Below are positions 61,757 through 64,000 of a DNA stretch of 64,000 nucleotides, piece by piece. A program made the position numbers and the translations under genes. The notes beneath the pieces were generated by a model. That model was given only the letters and a program-made list of their open reading frames with translations. It was not told the origin of the DNA and did no database searches. The stretch lies in assembly GCF_002257565.1 (NCBI RefSeq), contig NZ_CP022736.1, positions 5,146,001 to 5,210,000 of the forward strand, read 5' to 3'. The stretch comes from Herbaspirillum sp. meg3 (GTDB taxonomy: Bacteria; Pseudomonadota; Gammaproteobacteria; Burkholderiales; Burkholderiaceae_D). Position 1 is the first letter of the stretch. The number at the start of each line of letters is the position of its first letter.

Positions 61757-64000
61757 ACACGTACCAGTGACAGCAGTTTTTCAACGTCGAGCGGCTTGGC
61801 GATGTAGTCGTTGGCGCCGGCGGCCAGGCATTTTTCCTGATCGTCCTTCATGGCCTTGGCGGTCAAGGCGATGATCGGCAGTTTCTTCCACTCGGATCGC
61901 TTGCGGATCTCGCGCATGGCGGTCATGCCATCCATTTCCGGCATCATGATGTCCATCAGCACGAGGTCGATAGCCGTACCGGAGCTTGTCCGGCTGCGCT
62001 CCAGCGCGGCCAGTGCTTCGATGCCGTTACGGGCGATGTCGATCTTCATTCCTTTGGGTTCGAGCACGCTCGACAGCGCAAAGATGTTGCGCACGTCGTC
62101 TTCCACCACAAGGATGCGGCGGCCTTCGAACACGGTCTCGCGGTCGCGCGCCACCTTGAGCAAGCGCTGGCTTTCCATCGGGAGGGTGGTTTCAACCTGA
62201 TGCAGGAACAAGGTCACTTCGTCGAGCAGGCGTTCCGGCGAACGCGCATCCTTGATGATGATGGAGCGCGAGAAGCGGCGCAGTTGCTGCTCTTCTTCCG
62301 TCGTCAGCGAGCGGCCGGTATACACGATCACCGGTGGAAAGGAAACATCGTCCTGCTTCGCCATTTTTTCCAGCAGCTCATAGCCGCTGAGATCGGGCAG
62401 GTTCAGGTCCATGACCATGCAATCGAAGGTGGTCACCTGCAATTGCGCCAATGCGTCGGCGGCGTTTTCGACACCAACGATATTGATGTCCTGACTGCCC
62501 AGCAACTGGCGAATGCTTTCACGCTGACGCGCATCGTCTTCGACCACCAGCACATGATGCATGCTTTGTGAGAATTTGGCTTCCAGCTTCTTGAAGGCCT
62601 CGACCAACTCCTTGCGTTGTACCGGCTTGAGGGCATAGCCGACGGCGCCGCGCTCCAGCGCTTCCTGTGAATAGTCGGCGACCGAGACGACGTGCACCGG
62701 AATATGCCGCGTCACCGGGTTGCGCTTGATCTGGTCGAGCACGCCGAGTCCGGAGAAATCCGGCAGGTTCATATCAAGCACGATGGCGTTGGGATGATAC
62801 TGGCTTGCGGCAGCGACACCTTCATTGGCCGAATGCACGACGATGCACTGATAACCCATCTCGTGTGCGAGGTCGCGCAGGATCAGCGAAAACGCCACGT
62901 CGTCTTCGATCACGAGGATACGGCGTGCGGTGTTGTCGAGCCGGTTACGGTCATCGTCGACAGCGCCCGGCTGCGACGATATGCTGATGCTGCGCGCTGA
63001 GGTATCGACAAGCGCAGTCGGCAAAGACACCGGTGCGGTTTTTTGTATCGTCTTAAGATTCGGCAGACCGGACTGCTGCAGAGAGGATTGCAGAGAAGGT
63101 TGCAAGCCTGACTGCACCTTCGGCAACTCCGGCGCATCCAACGCTCCCGGACGCGTCTGGACCGCGTCCGCGGAATACACGGCCGGCAGGATCAGGGTAA
63201 AGATGCTGCCCTCGCCGGGATTGCTCTGCACTTGAATATCGCCGCCCAGCAAACGTGCCAGATCGCGAGAAATCGACAGGCCCAGTCCGGTGCCGCCATA
63301 TTTGCGATGCGTGCTGCCGTCGGCCTGACGGAAGGCTTCGAAGATGAAATGTTGCTGATCCTGCGCAATGCCGATACCGGTGTCGCGCACCGAGAACGCC
63401 ACCTTGCCTGCGGCGACGGGATAAATGGTCAGCGTCACTTCACCCTTGTCGGTGAACTTGAGCGCGTTGGACAGCAGGTTCTTCAGGATCTGGCCGATGC
63501 GCTGGATATCGGTCTCGATATGCGCGGGTGCGCCGGCTTCGATGATGGTGCGGAAGGCCAGGCTCTTTTGCTGCGCGGTCGGCTTGAAGCTGGCCTGCAT
63601 GTCATCAGCCAGCTTGGTCAGCGCGACCGGTTCGGGCAGGATATCGATCTTGCCCGCTTCCATCTTGGACAGATCGAGAATGTCATTGATCAGCGCCAGC
63701 AAATCGTTGCCTGCCGATGAAATGGTCTGGGCAAAACGCACCTGCTCGCCGGTCAGGTTGCCGTCCTTGTTGTCGGCCAGCAGTTTGGCCAGGATCAATG
63801 TCGAGTTGAGCGGCGTGCGCAACTCGTGGCTCATGTTGGCGAGGAACTCGCTCTTGTACTGGTTTGACCGCTCCAGCTCACTGGCTTTCTGCTGCAATAT
63901 GTCCTGCGCCTTGGACAGATCGTCTTTTTGCGCTTCCAGCTGCTGCGCCTGTTCTTCGAGCTGGGCATTGGTTTCTTCCAGCTCGGCCTGTTGCGTTTCC
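61741..64000 (-). CDS. Hybrid histidine kinase with three receiver domains (partial, runs off the window)
   Basis: The 753 visible codons are C-terminal; the frame continues past base 64000. Order: coiled-coil (repeated Q/E/L residues, as in long HAMP or linker kinases), HisKA with His in MSHELRTPLNS, ATPase with LSNALKFTDKG and GGTGLGLSISRDLA, a flexible linker with repeated SLQ, then three receivers with acceptors in VLDMNLPDFSG, VMDLNLPDLSG and LMDIMMPEMDG. The N-terminal sensor is outside the window. The three receivers suggest a phosphorelay or several outputs. It leads the CheR-CheB-kinase operon. Confidence 0.92.
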   Translation of the reverse strand, partial: ETQQAELEETNAQLEEQAQQLEAQKDDLSKAQDILQQKASELERSNQYKSEFLANMSHELRTPLNSTLILAKLLADNKDGNLTGEQVRFAQTISSAGNDLLALINDILDLSKMEAGKIDILPEPVALTKLADDMQASFKPTAQQKSLAFRTIIEAGAPAHIETDIQRIGQILKNLLSNALKFTDKGEVTLTIYPVAAGKVAFSVRDTGIGIAQDQQHFIFEAFRQADGSTHRKYGGTGLGLSISRDLARLLGGDIQVQSNPGEGSIFTLILPAVYSADAVQTRPGALDAPELPKVQSGLQPSLQSSLQQSGLPNLKTIQKTAPVSLPTALVDTSARSISISSQPGAVDDDRNRLDNTARRILVIEDDVAFSLILRDLAHEMGYQCIVVHSANEGVAAASQYHPNAIVLDMNLPDFSGLGVLDQIKRNPVTRHIPVHVVSVADYSQEALERGAVGYALKPVQRKELVEAFKKLEAKFSQSMHHVLVVEDDARQRESIRQLLGSQDINIVGVENAADALAQLQVTTFDCMVMDLNLPDLSGYELLEKMAKQDDVSFPPVIVYTGRSLTTEEEQQLRRFSRSIIIKDARSPERLLDEVTLFLHQVETTLPMESQRLLKVARDRETVFEGRRILVVEDDVRNIFALSSVLEPKGMKIDIARNGIEALAALERSRTSSGTAIDLVLMDIMMPEMDGMTAMREIRKRSEWKKLPIIALTAKAMKDDQEKCLAAGANDYIAKPLDVEKLLSLVRVWMPK

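Overview
The window is GC-rich, densely coded DNA from a beta-proteobacterium. The amino-acid ABC systems, many LysR regulators, DUF4148 and YXWGXW secreted proteins, monomeric isocitrate dehydrogenase and the taurine locus fit Burkholderiales, most likely Oxalobacteraceae such as Herbaspirillum. This placement comes from protein recall, not from a search. I see no rRNA, tRNA, CRISPR array, insertion sequence, phage gene or integrase, so this looks like chromosome with metabolic and regulatory cassettes.

Layout. 1-2.7 kb: an SDR oxidoreductase, an EamA exporter and a GcvA-like LysR regulator. 2.9-7.8 kb: an IclR regulator, a polar amino-acid ABC transporter, formimidoylglutamase (hutG) and hutD, without the other hut genes. 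7.9-18.6 kb: a COG2509 flavoprotein, LtrA, a YXWGXW protein, a PPOX-type flavoprotein, MnmC with an eroded methyltransferase half, a LysR regulator, MFS and AEC transporters and a metallophosphoesterase. 18.6-29.4 kb: a CHASE-PAS-GGDEF-EAL protein, a COG0523 metallochaperone next to ribA, an MFS/LysR pair, DUF4105, DUF2164, a secreted unknown and a TSUP permease. 29.4-36.2 kb: a taurine locus with tauABC, a MocR-type tauR, and the convergent taurine dehydrogenase genes tauXY. 36.4-44.1 kb: DUF4148, monomeric NADP-isocitrate dehydrogenase, AraC and LysR regulators, an Old Yellow Enzyme and an aldo/keto reductase.

44.2-52.0 kb holds a seven-gene, tightly packed catabolic operon on the minus strand. 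It encodes a guanidinobutyrase-like ureohydrolase, an argininosuccinate-lyase paralogue of atypical type, an amino-acid ABC importer, a class II aldolase and a D-2-hydroxyacid dehydrogenase, with a divergent LysR gene and a perfect 18-bp palindrome between them. I read it as an uncharacterised pathway that imports a guanidino compound, removes fumarate and then urea. The substrate is unknown.

52.0-64.0 kb is a signalling region. It has a NarL-type two-component pair with a 7TM sensor, a solitary AraC DNA-binding domain, and an 866-residue protein made of two copies of a Cache-like sensor module fused to a CheW domain, with no membrane segment. Further on is a translationally coupled operon of a hybrid histidine kinase with three receiver domains (cut by the window edge), CheR, CheB and a receiver-histidine kinase. 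No MCP, CheA or CheY gene is present, so these chemotaxis-type parts may serve a non-flagellar pathway. The best candidates for undescribed biology are the guanidino operon and the duplicated Cache-CheW protein.
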